From Chloroflexota bacterium (GTDB lineage: Bacteria; Chloroflexota; Dehalococcoidia; SZUA-161; SpSt-899): a stretch of DNA of 7,774 nt. Where the stretch lies: the NCBI GenBank assembly GCA_018725455.1, contig QLUN01000033.1, positions 1 to 7,774 of the forward strand. Direction: 5' to 3'. The position numbers were made by a program, and so were the translations under genes. This document shows positions 1 through 6,809 of this stretch, in pieces (positions within the stretch are counted from its first letter, which is position 1; each line of letters starts with the position of its first letter). The notes under the pieces are model-generated. The model was not told the origin of the DNA. It did not search any database and was given only the letters and a program-made list of their open reading frames with translations.

Positions 1-1
1 C

Positions 2-289
2 GTTGAAGACGCTGTTCGCATGAAGCGGATGATCGCCGACCGCGGCTACGACGCCAACAAGCTCCGCGCCACGCTGAAGGCCCAGGACACGATCCCGGTC
101 ATCCCCGGCCGACGCAATCGCAAGCGGCCGATCCAATATGATGAGCGCCGCTATAAGGACCGCTGGCGGGTCGAGGCCATGTTCTGCCGCCTCAAAGACT
201 TCCGCCGGGTCGCTACCCGCTACGACAAGCTGGCCCGAAACTTCCTCTCAGCCGTCCACCTCGCCGCAGCCATCGCCTTCTGGCTCTGA
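2..289 (+). CDS. IS5-family transposase, C-terminal part (5' end outside window)
   Basis: The reading frame is open from the first bases of the window, so the gene starts upstream and only its last 95 codons are present. It carries the usual C-terminal signatures of IS4/IS5-type DDE transposases: an ADRGYDA motif containing the second catalytic Asp region, then a basic stretch, then the Y-x6-R-x-E-x3-F-x2-LK signature (RVEAMFCRLK) that holds the catalytic Glu. The terminal segment ends in AIAFWL, as is common in IS427-like IS5 members. These enzymes cut and paste their own insertion sequence. The stop codon is followed within about 20 bp by GACCCTAG, which may be the insertion sequence's right terminus, since these elements often end just past the stop. 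No frameshift is seen in the visible part. Its relation to the Tn7-like element is unknown; it looks like a separate neighbouring insertion. Confidence 0.85.
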   Translation, partial: VEDAVRMKRMIADRGYDANKLRATLKAQDTIPVIPGRRNRKRPIQYDERRYKDRWRVEAMFCRLKDFRRVATRYDKLARNFLSAVHLAAAIAFWL

Positions 290-326
290 ACGAGCCTGGA
301 CCCTAGCGCCTCGGTTTGCCTTTTGC

Positions 327-356
327 CTCAGCAGCGCGGTAATGCGCGCTGCCGAG
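327..356. other. Strong GC-rich stem-loop between the IS and the HTH gene
   Basis: The arms GCAGCGCG (331-338) and CGCGCTGC (345-352) are perfect complements around a 6-base loop. After one mismatch the stem extends with CTC (327-329) pairing GAG (354-356). It lies about 70 bp past the stop codon of the minus-strand helix-turn-helix gene and 38 bp past the IS transposase stop, so it could end transcription from either side. However, no run of T follows on either strand, so an intrinsic terminator is not demonstrated. The rest of 290-425 holds no gene I can support. Confidence 0.4.
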
Positions 357-425
357 AGCTGCCCTGCAAGGCGTCGTTGATTGCAGCAAGCTGCGCTGTC
401 GGCAGGTTCGGCGCGCAGATCGCCG

Positions 426-737
426 TCAGTTGATGCCAAACGGTGCCTGCTTGCGTAGCACCTCCCTGACAGCATCCCAATCGAACTCGATAGGGTTGGC
501 TGCAAGCTCCGCTGCGATCACCCGCGCTCGCTCCTCAATGTACTCAGGCGAGGTGACGCGGTCTATTTTCTTGATGGTTTCGTCCAGCTTGCGACACATG
601 TTGTCAGCCGATGCGCTGATCTGGTCAGCAAGCTGTTCAACCTCGGCGGCTTGAGCCTTGCTCAGCCGAATGTAGTCGGGCCGGCGGCCTAGGGCCCTGC
701 TCAGTGTGTTTCGACTGACGCCCAAAAGTTTTGCCAT
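426..737 (-). CDS. Small helix-turn-helix protein of unknown function
   Basis: The predicted product has 103 residues. Its N-terminus (MAKLLGVSRNTLSRALG) matches the second and recognition helices of a helix-turn-helix motif, so it probably binds DNA. Residues about 27-62 (KAQAAEVEQLADQI onward) are rich in charged and small residues with few helix breakers and could form a coiled coil for dimerisation. The C-terminal 40 residues are also helical and charged. I chose the ATG at 737 because AGAAGG sits 9 bases upstream. It cuts into helix 2, however, so a GTG start at 758 (adding VVRRVGG) or the ATG at 821 would give a fuller motif. The frame stays open to 1076, but that extension looks non-coding. 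It is divergent from the tnsE-like gene. It could be a regulator carried by the transposon or a gene of the flanking DNA. I do not recognise the family. Confidence 0.55.
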   Translation of the reverse strand: MAKLLGVSRNTLSRALGRRPDYIRLSKAQAAEVEQLADQISASADNMCRKLDETIKKIDRVTSPEYIEERARVIAAELAANPIEFDWDAVREVLRKQAPFGIN

Positions 738-992
738 TCCGCCAACCCTTCTGACCACCGCCGGTGAATAAGACGAGCTAGACTGCCAAGGGAGATCCTG
801 GGGTGGACCTTCTCCTGCCATACGGGGGAATGGGCATGTGGTCAGTGTCGCGGCTGCTCGAAGCATGACGAGTTGAAACTGGCCTATGGGCTTTGATGCC
901 GTCTGTTGAGCCGTGCCAGGCGTTCTGGCGGCTGTTTGGTTCGGTTCTCGCGGCGATGTTTGCCATTTTCGAAAGTGATTTACTGGCAGGCC

Positions 993-1003
993 TGTCATTG
1001 ACA
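993..1003. repeat. Perfect 11-bp palindrome TGTCATTGACA
   Basis: TGTCA and TGACA are exact complements around a single T. It contains a consensus TTGACA hexamer. It begins with TGTCA, as do termini of Tn5053/Tn402-type TniA elements, which begin TGTCA from general knowledge of that family. It could be the left tip, an operator for the neighbouring HTH protein, or chance. Confidence 0.35.
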
Positions 1004-1009
1004 CGTTCT

Positions 1010-1038
1010 GGGACAGCACAGGCTGCCGCGGGACAGCA
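1010..1038 (+). repeat. Two direct GGGACAGCA repeats, 20 bp period (candidate TnsB sites)
   Basis: GGGACAGCA occurs at 1010-1018 and again at 1030-1038. The second copy is followed 22 bp on by the related GCAGCA core (1055-1060) of the site at 1044-1061. Spacing of 20-22 bp with one orientation is how TnsB-family transposases array on their ends. The identification is by spacing and position only. Confidence 0.45.
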
Positions 1039-1043
1039 AGTCT

Positions 1044-1061
1044 GTAGCGAGATTGCAGCAA
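1044..1061 (+). repeat. Left copy of 18-bp inverted pair (candidate TnsB-binding site)
   Basis: GTAGCGAGATTGCAGCAA here matches GTAGCGAGAATGGAGCAA on the minus strand at 7645-7662 at 16 of 18 positions. The two copies point inward from opposite sides of the whole tnsE-to-tnsA cassette, as end-binding sites of a transposon should. A 12-bp piece of the site (GATTGCAGCAAG) also occurs at 379-390. Confidence 0.55.
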
Positions 1062-1143
1062 GGTTGGGGGAGGCATGCTCGGGTTCGACTGATCGATAAC
1101 CTGGGTGAGCTTTTCGAAGCCTTCCTAGCCAGGCGCCTATCGA

Positions 1144-2811
1144 ATGACGGATGTATGCATTGGACCGTTTGAAGCATTTGGCACACCCGTCGAAGTGATT
1201 GCCTTGGGCAGGATCAGGCGCGGCCCTGGCGTGTCACCTGAACCAGAGATCGAGGTCCTGTTGGCTGATGCGGAACCGACGGACGGTGAGTGGGTGCGTC
1301 CTTACCACATCTTTGTCAGCTGCGGGCAAATCGACCTCCTTGTTGGCGGGACCATTTGGAAGGAGGGTAAACAGGAATATACTCGGGCTGGGGCCAAGCG
1401 TGTGACGGCGCAGGTCACCGCAATTGGGCAAGAGTTGATCACGGGAGCGCCAGGCCCTGTCGGAATGGTGCAGCGACGGCCGGCTTTGCCTGTCAACAGG
1501 CTGGTTGCCGGGTATCTGCTGTCGTTGAACTATGTGGATCCGGGAGACTCCTCGTCGGTCAAGTTGGCGTGGTTGCCTATCGGAGAGGTTTTTCGAGTGC
1601 TGTTCGGGGTCAGCTCCTCCTTTTTGATGGATTTGGTGCTGGGTTCGATTCACCACTTCCGCGGCAGCAAGCCTCCTTTGTTCGATATCCGACGGAGCAG
1701 ATTTGAGCGCGACACCGGAGTTTGCCACCTCTACGCATCGAGAGCTTTGCGACAGGAAGAGGCGTTTATGTGCGCTATGCTCGTCTCGGATAGCAGGTTG
1801 GCAACCGCTGCTCGGGCGCCGTTTAGGCGGCTCGGCAGGGCCCCATTTGATGATGCACTGGCTGGCGTGCCGTTGGACATGTCGTGGCCCTTTGCAGAGC
1901 CGATCGAGATGACTTTCGAAGGAAATTGGGTGACAACCCACACTGGATACAGGCGATTTGTCGTGACCCAGATCCTAGGGATGCAGCTTCGCCCGTCTTT
2001 CTCGAAAATTGTTATCCATAGATCGGGCGCCTCAAACACTTTGGACATCTCGCAAGCTGGCATGCCACCGGCCACAGTCACGGCCGCAGCAGATCTGACG
2101 CTGACAACCGGGACGGTTCCGGGAACCCGTTCTCCTACCCGCGAGGTTCGGACGGCTGCGATTTCGTTGGCAGACTTTTCGGCGATTGCGATCACCGAGG
2201 AAGTCGACAGAAACGGCGAGGCGGGCCAACGCTCCAGGTTCGCTGGTTCTGACTTTGCAGCAGCTGAAGGATCGACGAGTGATGCCAACGCGCACGGCGA
2301 TGCTGATCAGGCTCACACCATCATCCGGCGCCGACAATCTCCCCTCAGACGCACTAAGGAGGCCCCGAGCGACCGGTTGATGGATCGTGAGAAGGCAGAT
2401 GCCCTGGCAAAGACGCATGCAGCGATCGTGTCTGCGGCGGGGTCGTTGGGTATGGAGGTGTCGATCGAGAAAAACCCGGAGGGGGATGATGCATTGGTTT
2501 GCCTCCTCATACACCCTGCGACTGGTTGGCAGGTGGTCATCGCAGACGCGGGCTCGACCCCTGCAAACCCGAGGAGCCTGGGGGCGCTTGCAGATTTGAA
2601 CGGGCGTCCGCTGCGTTTGGAGCAGAAGGAGCAGATCTATGAGATCTTGTACAATCAGGATGGGAAATGGCGGTCGCCCAAAGCCGTCTTGACGGGCTTG
2701 CGCTTGGAGGCGATGAACCGGAGCAGTGCGTGCTGGAGCGATGCGGCTCACTATGCGCAGCGTCTTCGGGACTTGCTATCCAGGTTTATGTGGCAGGCCC
2801 CTCACGGTTGA
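1144..2811 (+). CDS. TnsE-like target-selection protein
   Basis: The product has 555 residues, against 538 for Tn7 TnsE. From memory of TnsE, three stretches resemble it: the start (VEVIALGRIRR, then an acidic strand region and EWVRPYHIFV, residues 16-58), PVNRLVAGYLLSLNYV (116-131) against the family's LARSLFLINSY, and a strand pair ending QILGMQLRPSF (276-286) against EIVGLEINAMLPS. Residues about 300-410 are a low-complexity Ala/Thr/Ser/Asp linker, as in TnsE, ahead of a basic patch (IIRRRQSPLRR). The remaining 140 residues match the position and rough pattern of the C-terminal DNA-binding domain, ending in an amphipathic helix (AAHYAQRLRDLLSRF). Tn7 TnsE binds DNA and the sliding clamp to direct insertion to replicating DNA such as conjugal plasmids; this role is inferred here. 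An in-frame stop at 1126-1128 makes the ATG at 1144 the only sensible start, although its ribosome binding site is weak. Its end overlaps tniQ antisense by 26 bp. Confidence 0.65.
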   Translation: MTDVCIGPFEAFGTPVEVIALGRIRRGPGVSPEPEIEVLLADAEPTDGEWVRPYHIFVSCGQIDLLVGGTIWKEGKQEYTRAGAKRVTAQVTAIGQELITGAPGPVGMVQRRPALPVNRLVAGYLLSLNYVDPGDSSSVKLAWLPIGEVFRVLFGVSSSFLMDLVLGSIHHFRGSKPPLFDIRRSRFERDTGVCHLYASRALRQEEAFMCAMLVSDSRLATAARAPFRRLGRAPFDDALAGVPLDMSWPFAEPIEMTFEGNWVTTHTGYRRFVVTQILGMQLRPSFSKIVIHRSGASNTLDISQAGMPPATVTAAADLTLTTGTVPGTRSPTREVRTAAISLADFSAIAITEEVDRNGEAGQRSRFAGSDFAAAEGSTSDANAHGDADQAHTIIRRRQSPLRRTKEAPSDRLMDREKADALAKTHAAIVSAAGSLGMEVSIEKNPEGDDALVCLLIHPATGWQVVIADAGSTPANPRSLGALADLNGRPLRLEQKEQIYEILYNQDGKWRSPKAVLTGLRLEAMNRSSACWSDAAHYAQRLRDLLSRFMWQAPHG

Positions 2812-3988
2812 CCAGACTTTGGAATCGGGACAGTTTGGAACTCTGCCGCAGGATATCCTTGTTCCTGTAGAGCGCCAATCGGCTCTCGCCGCAGAGCTCG
2901 CGCAGCCTGCTATAGGAAGCGGCTCCTTCCGTTCTTCGCAACCAACGAGCTGCGGCGGCAACTTCGTCTTCTGTGGCCTTGTATGGCGTGCGATCGAGGG
3001 GACGAATGGCTTCCTGAAACAGGTAGGGAATGGTTGGCATGTCGACGATTGCGAACGAGCGGTATAGCTCTGCATCCTCGCACAGCACCCACATATTCAC
3101 GGGCCAAGCTTCCATAAGTCTCGCGACGGAGTCGAAGAGGCGCAGGCGTTCCGAATGTGGCAGATACTCAAACGGAGCCCTCTGGGCCGTTGGTTCATAA
3201 GGCTCAGGGTTGATGCCATATCTGTGGGCGAGGACAGTACGTAGCTGGTGAGATCGCTTCCCGCGAAAGCACAGCACTGCCAACTGTCGTGTGATGTCGA
3301 ACAGCGGCAGCGAGCCGATAGCTTGCCTGCCCATGAAGCCCCATCCACGTTCTGCCGCAAAATACAGTTGCCGTTGATGTGAGATCAGTCCCTCCCGCGC
3401 CGCGGCGGTCGCGCTGTGAGCCAGGTTCTCGCCGCATTTCCAGCACGCGGTTACGTTACTGGAAACGAAGTGGCGCACGGGCGCTTGGCATTGTCCGCAT
3501 CTGTCTGCCAGTTCGACGCCGTGTTGCGGGCAAACCACCGCGAACGCGAGGCGCCAGTACAGTCTCATATAGGCGCCGCCGGGTTCACCTAGGCATAGCG
3601 GACAGAATTGCTGGCTGAATCGGCCCTGACCACTTGTCACCTGGCTTGTTGGCATCAGCCACCGCGCTCGCCCTTTATGTGGGATTTCGCCGGCAATTGC
3701 TTCGGCGTATCTGGCGATGGTTGCCGACTTTAGCGTCTCGACGGAGGTTGAGGCTCCGAATGCCAACCGCTCGAGGACTTCGTTAGGCGGGTGTCGATCA
3801 AGATCCTGTCGAGCGACGATCTGTTTGGTGCCGAAGGCGAAGCTCAGAAGCGTGCCGGGGCGAACTTCCAAGCCGCCGGCCAGTCTTGCAATCCAGCTGG
3901 ACAGGCTCTCACCAGAGCGCACGGCGGTCCGATACGGCCAAGGCTTTACGGGGCCTTGCCGACAGCGGGGCTGTGCTGTGCTGCTCAT
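2786..3988 (-). CDS. tniQ: TniQ-family transposition target-selection protein
   Basis: The product has 400 residues. The N-terminus has the TniQ signature: a Pro/Arg-rich lead, then GESLSSWIARLAGGLEVRPGTLL (residues 26-48). A zinc-binding block follows: CPLC (129-132), CPQH (153-156), CGQC (164-167) and CWKC (182-185), with the usual YWRLAFAVVCPQHG context. TniQ/TnsD proteins recognise the insertion site, or join a guide complex, and recruit the TnsC ATPase. At 400 residues it is shorter than Tn7 TnsD (about 508) and in the general range of Tn5053 TniQ. It is the only TniQ visible, so it may be the site-specific selector of this element. I chose the ATG at 3988 because it overlaps the tnsC stop as ATGA, a coupling arrangement, and the TniQ signature begins soon after; an ATG at 4087 would add 33 residues overlapping tnsC. 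The last 60 residues are basic and helical and could bind DNA. Confidence 0.9.
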   Translation of the reverse strand: MSSTAQPRCRQGPVKPWPYRTAVRSGESLSSWIARLAGGLEVRPGTLLSFAFGTKQIVARQDLDRHPPNEVLERLAFGASTSVETLKSATIARYAEAIAGEIPHKGRARWLMPTSQVTSGQGRFSQQFCPLCLGEPGGAYMRLYWRLAFAVVCPQHGVELADRCGQCQAPVRHFVSSNVTACWKCGENLAHSATAAAREGLISHQRQLYFAAERGWGFMGRQAIGSLPLFDITRQLAVLCFRGKRSHQLRTVLAHRYGINPEPYEPTAQRAPFEYLPHSERLRLFDSVARLMEAWPVNMWVLCEDAELYRSFAIVDMPTIPYLFQEAIRPLDRTPYKATEDEVAAAARWLRRTEGAASYSRLRELCGESRLALYRNKDILRQSSKLSRFQSLVNREGPAT

Positions 3989-4881
3989 CGGAAGTTGTCG
4001 ATGGAGGTTGCTAGCGAGCGTTGCCCAACCTGCTCGACGATCGAGAGGGTGAGGCGCTCCTCCCCGCTTCGGACGGCGGCAACACATGATTTTTGGAGGA
4101 GACGCGACAGGCGCCCGATGTAACCAAGACTGTACCCTTGAATGGCTGCCACAATGCCGGCGTTTGATCGCAAGTCGGATGCTCGGCGCAAAGGTAGGAG
4201 CCGTTCGAATGCGAGAATGGTTAGCTGCTCCTCGGAAGCAGTCATGGGTTTCATCATGAGGAGGTCGTCAAACCGACTTCGGACTTGGGGCTCTATCCGG
4301 ATGAAGTCGATGATGTCGGGTGTGCCGCCGACGGCTATGGGCCGGCCGGTGTCGTTGACGAGTGCTTTGATCCCTCGAAGGAAGGCGCGGACGGTGGCGG
4401 TTGCGGCGAGGTGCTCTGTTTGCTGAAGTTCATCGATGATCAGCACTTTAGTTCCGCACGCCCGCAGCATCTTTACGACCTGTCGGTGCATATCCTCCTC
4501 TCGAAAGATGCCCTTAACTTGCTGCCCGATTTGGTCGAGGATGAGTTTGAGCAGGGCGCCGCGGTTTGGGGATGTGGGTGCCCTGACATAGATTACGGGG
4601 AACTGGGCATATTCGGTTTCAGGATCAATTCCGTCTACACGGTGCATCTCGGCGAACCGTTCCATCACCCTGCTCTTGCCCGTATCCGAGTCACCGCTGA
4701 TCACAAGTCCTGCAGCTTTCGAGGAGTCCGGTGCCATTAGAAGGTCATCGAGTTCCAGTAGCGCCTTTTTTGCTTGGGCTGTGTTGATCCAGATTGAGGG
4801 CCATGCGGCCCGAATGCGTTCTGGGCCTTCCAGGTCCATGAACGGCTTGATGCGATCATCGAGTTTGGGGTTGTCGAGCAT
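3985..4881 (-). CDS. tnsC: TnsC/TniB-like AAA+ ATPase
   Basis: The product has 298 residues. It has a Walker A motif GDSDTGKS (63-70), a Walker B motif KVLIIDE (145-151), a sensor-1-like stretch PIAVGGTPD (181-189) and a likely arginine finger in RSRF (201-204), then a helical C-terminal lid. TnsC forms ATP-dependent filaments on target DNA, links the target selectors (TniQ, and perhaps the TnsE-like protein) to TnsB, and contributes to target immunity. The length is that of Tn5053 TniB (about 300) rather than Tn7 TnsC (about 555), so it lacks the long flanking regions through which Tn7 TnsC contacts TnsA. It starts 9 bp after the tnsB stop; the GGAG before the ATG is only one base away, so coupling to tnsB translation is likely. 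It overlaps tniQ by 4 bp. Confidence 0.93.
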   Translation of the reverse strand: MLDNPKLDDRIKPFMDLEGPERIRAAWPSIWINTAQAKKALLELDDLLMAPDSSKAAGLVISGDSDTGKSRVMERFAEMHRVDGIDPETEYAQFPVIYVRAPTSPNRGALLKLILDQIGQQVKGIFREEDMHRQVVKMLRACGTKVLIIDELQQTEHLAATATVRAFLRGIKALVNDTGRPIAVGGTPDIIDFIRIEPQVRSRFDDLLMMKPMTASEEQLTILAFERLLPLRRASDLRSNAGIVAAIQGYSLGYIGRLSRLLQKSCVAAVRSGEERLTLSIVEQVGQRSLATSIDNFR

Positions 4882-4890
4882 GCTCCATTC

Positions 4891-6801
4891 TTACAGAAGG
4901 TTGTCGATATCTTCATCGGATATCTGCGCCAAGCGCTCGTCGAGAGAGACTTGGCTTTCCTTGAGGAACGTTGTTTCCTGTGATGGTTTGGAAGGGCTGC
5001 CGAACGAGGCTGGTTGGGGTCTAGTACCAGCCGCTCCGAATGTGCTGATCTTTTCCTGGTGGTGCCGCATGCGTTCTTCTTGGCGCATTTTTTCGGCCTT
5101 GCGCTTTGCCGTTTTGGTCAGTTTTTTGGCGTCGGCCACGTTCCGCTCCTGGCGTTTCAGGATTTCGAGGATCACTGCTGGAACGGGCTTTCGCCGCTCT
5201 GCTCTTGCTTGCTTGATGGCATCTTTAACCGCATCGTGGCTCACGTCTGGCATCGCTATCATTTTGCAATCGAGCTTGAGCCAGCGGTTGCTGTCGTCTG
5301 GATGCTTTAGGTAGATGTGCTTGGCCGTTAGCGGGTCAATTCGGATCTCGAATTTTCGTTGGCCCCAATCATCTTTGCGTCTGAGCAGTGGCCCGAGTTC
5401 GTCTGAGAGATAGTCGAGTTCGTCGTATCGTACGCCGGTCCGGCGGATAGTGCGATATGCAACCGGCCACCAGTAGAGCCAAAGGTTGATGTCATCGGCG
5501 AAGAATTTAGGGAGTTGCCGGATCTGACCCTCGTTGTCGAAAAAGTGACTCTGATAGGCTCCGAGAGGGGTTTTCCCGCCGAGCGCTGAGTGAGGGGTGT
5601 GATGATACTCCTCGATCAGAAGCCAGATCTGACGCTCCATTTCTTCCAGCGTCATTGCAGCAGTCAGTTCGGGCTCGAGAGTGCTGCGTTCGTGAACATT
5701 GGCACCCGTTGCTCCGGGGAGGCTTTTGAACCGTGTCGCGAATGTGCCGAGCAGTCGTTCGATGTGACATCCGTATTCGGCGCTTTCCACTGGCCGAAGG
5801 CTAAGTCTGATGCTGAATTTGCGGCATGCTTCTTCGACCATATTGCCTGTGAACTCACCAGCATTGTCGAGATGGAAAGTCTTGGGAACGCCTGCCATCG
5901 GCAGTGTCAGATCGATTCCGAGTCTCTCTGCAAGGCCATGTTTGCGGGTCATGCCGTTGATCATAGCGAGCCCGAAAGGGATGGATCCCGGGGCATGAAG
6001 GCCCACATGAGCGCAGTAGATCATGCGCGTATGGACATCGATTCCGATTGTTAGCGTAAAACGCCCGATGACGCTTAGCCGGTCTTCGGAGACGATTTCA
6101 GCGTCTGCTCGCCAGTGATCGACTTGGACGATTTCGAGGGGACGCTGGGTAGCTGGGTAGTATGCGCTCAGGAGCTCCTTTGTAGGGAGTCCCTGGCTCC
6201 GGTTGCGCCTTGTATTTCGTGGGGGGCCTGGGTCATAGCGATTGAGGCGGGTCCACAGGGTGCCGTCGGCCACCGTAAGTCCGCGCTCGTGCAACGCCTG
6301 TTTAAGCTTGCGAATGAACAGCGAGCGCGACACTCGCGTCGGGCCCGGATGCTTTGTTTTGAGATGATGCTGAATGACTTTCTCGGCCTCTGGGTCGATG
6401 CGGGACTTCCCCCTCCCGCCAGGTCGGGTGGGTGGGGGCAGCTCGTCGATTGAGCCGGATGCATCGTATCGGGAAAGCGCGCGATAGGCTGAGGACAGCG
6501 AGATGCCGAGTATGTTGGCGGCTTCTTTGACCCGCCTCGTATTTCGGTTTGTAGGGTCCAGGACGTTGGCGAAGGCTTTGGCGTAAGCGTTTACCTTAGC
6601 CTGTCGGGTTGGATCCAATTTGGCGTCCGATGCGGGTCCCTGGTTTTCCTGGGACCGCAAGATATCGACGAGCGGGACTCTTTGGATTCTTTGCTGTCCG
6701 TCGCTCACAACCACCGTGTCGAAATCGGCTATGCGCTCGATACGAACGGTTTCGCCGCCGAACTTGAGAGTTGTTCCAGAGTGCAGGTTGATCAATTTCA
6801 T
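4891..6801 (-). CDS. tnsB: TnsB-like DDE transposase (Mu/TniA family)
   Basis: The product has 636 residues. Domains in order: an N-terminal strand-rich segment (1-50); a helix-turn-helix for end binding (about 91-110, VKEAANILGISLSSAYRALS); a second DNA-binding helical part (about 135-190); the RNase H-fold catalytic core with D228 (IVQVDHW), D312 (FHLDNAGEF) and E348 (GCHIERLLGTF); the family's HTPHSALGGKTPL stretch (401-413); a beta-barrel (about 430-510); and a basic coiled region (530-590). TnsB binds the transposon ends, cuts the 3' ends and joins them to target DNA. The final residues (DERLAQISDEDIDNLL) form a short acidic and hydrophobic tail after a disordered linker, matching the place of the tail that binds TnsC in related systems. 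It begins 8 bp after the tnsA stop with no clear Shine-Dalgarno, so it is probably coupled to tnsA. All three catalytic residues are present. Confidence 0.95.
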   Translation of the reverse strand: MKLINLHSGTTLKFGGETVRIERIADFDTVVVSDGQQRIQRVPLVDILRSQENQGPASDAKLDPTRQAKVNAYAKAFANVLDPTNRNTRRVKEAANILGISLSSAYRALSRYDASGSIDELPPPTRPGGRGKSRIDPEAEKVIQHHLKTKHPGPTRVSRSLFIRKLKQALHERGLTVADGTLWTRLNRYDPGPPRNTRRNRSQGLPTKELLSAYYPATQRPLEIVQVDHWRADAEIVSEDRLSVIGRFTLTIGIDVHTRMIYCAHVGLHAPGSIPFGLAMINGMTRKHGLAERLGIDLTLPMAGVPKTFHLDNAGEFTGNMVEEACRKFSIRLSLRPVESAEYGCHIERLLGTFATRFKSLPGATGANVHERSTLEPELTAAMTLEEMERQIWLLIEEYHHTPHSALGGKTPLGAYQSHFFDNEGQIRQLPKFFADDINLWLYWWPVAYRTIRRTGVRYDELDYLSDELGPLLRRKDDWGQRKFEIRIDPLTAKHIYLKHPDDSNRWLKLDCKMIAMPDVSHDAVKDAIKQARAERRKPVPAVILEILKRQERNVADAKKLTKTAKRKAEKMRQEERMRHHQEKISTFGAAGTRPQPASFGSPSKPSQETTFLKESQVSLDERLAQISDEDIDNLL

Positions 6802-6809
6802 GTTGAGGC

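Larger units (their letters stand above)
738..1143. other. Divergent intergenic region with candidate transposon left end
   Basis: These 406 bp separate the minus-strand HTH gene from the plus-strand tnsE-like gene, and I see no convincing gene in them. The right third contains the features expected of a TnsB-bound left end: two GGGACAGCA direct repeats 20 bp apart and an 18-bp site repeated in inverted orientation beyond tnsA. Possible TGT-type termini are at 993 (TGTCATTGACA) and 957 (TGTTTGCC). A perfect TTGACA hexamer lies at 998-1003, but no recognisable -10 box follows at 16-18 bp, so a promoter there is unproven. Confidence 0.4.

Noticed and set aside
327..430. Continuation of the HTH gene in another frame (ending LAAINDALQGSS...) as a frameshifted longer protein
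   Set aside because: The shifted frame looks protein-like for about 25 codons, but it has no start, no homology I recognise, and the HTH frame ends cleanly.
998..1026. Sigma-70 promoter with TTGACA at 998
   Set aside because: No -10-like hexamer at the right distance; the bases there are GC-rich.
738..1076. Minus-strand frame open upstream of the HTH gene to an ATG at 1076
   Set aside because: The added 113 residues are rich in Pro, Ser, Gln and Arg without domain-like pattern, overlap the candidate transposon end, and lack a ribosome binding site; the better-supported start is 737 (or 758).
3989..4087. Longer tniQ start at 4087
   Set aside because: It would overlap tnsC by about 100 bp and adds a low-complexity Arg-rich lead before the TniQ signature; the ATGA overlap at 3985-3988 is the normal coupled arrangement.
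4676..5314. Long plus-strand open frame antisense to tnsB/tnsC
   Set aside because: It lies wholly opposite intact transposition genes, and its Ser/Arg-rich translation is typical of antisense shadow frames.
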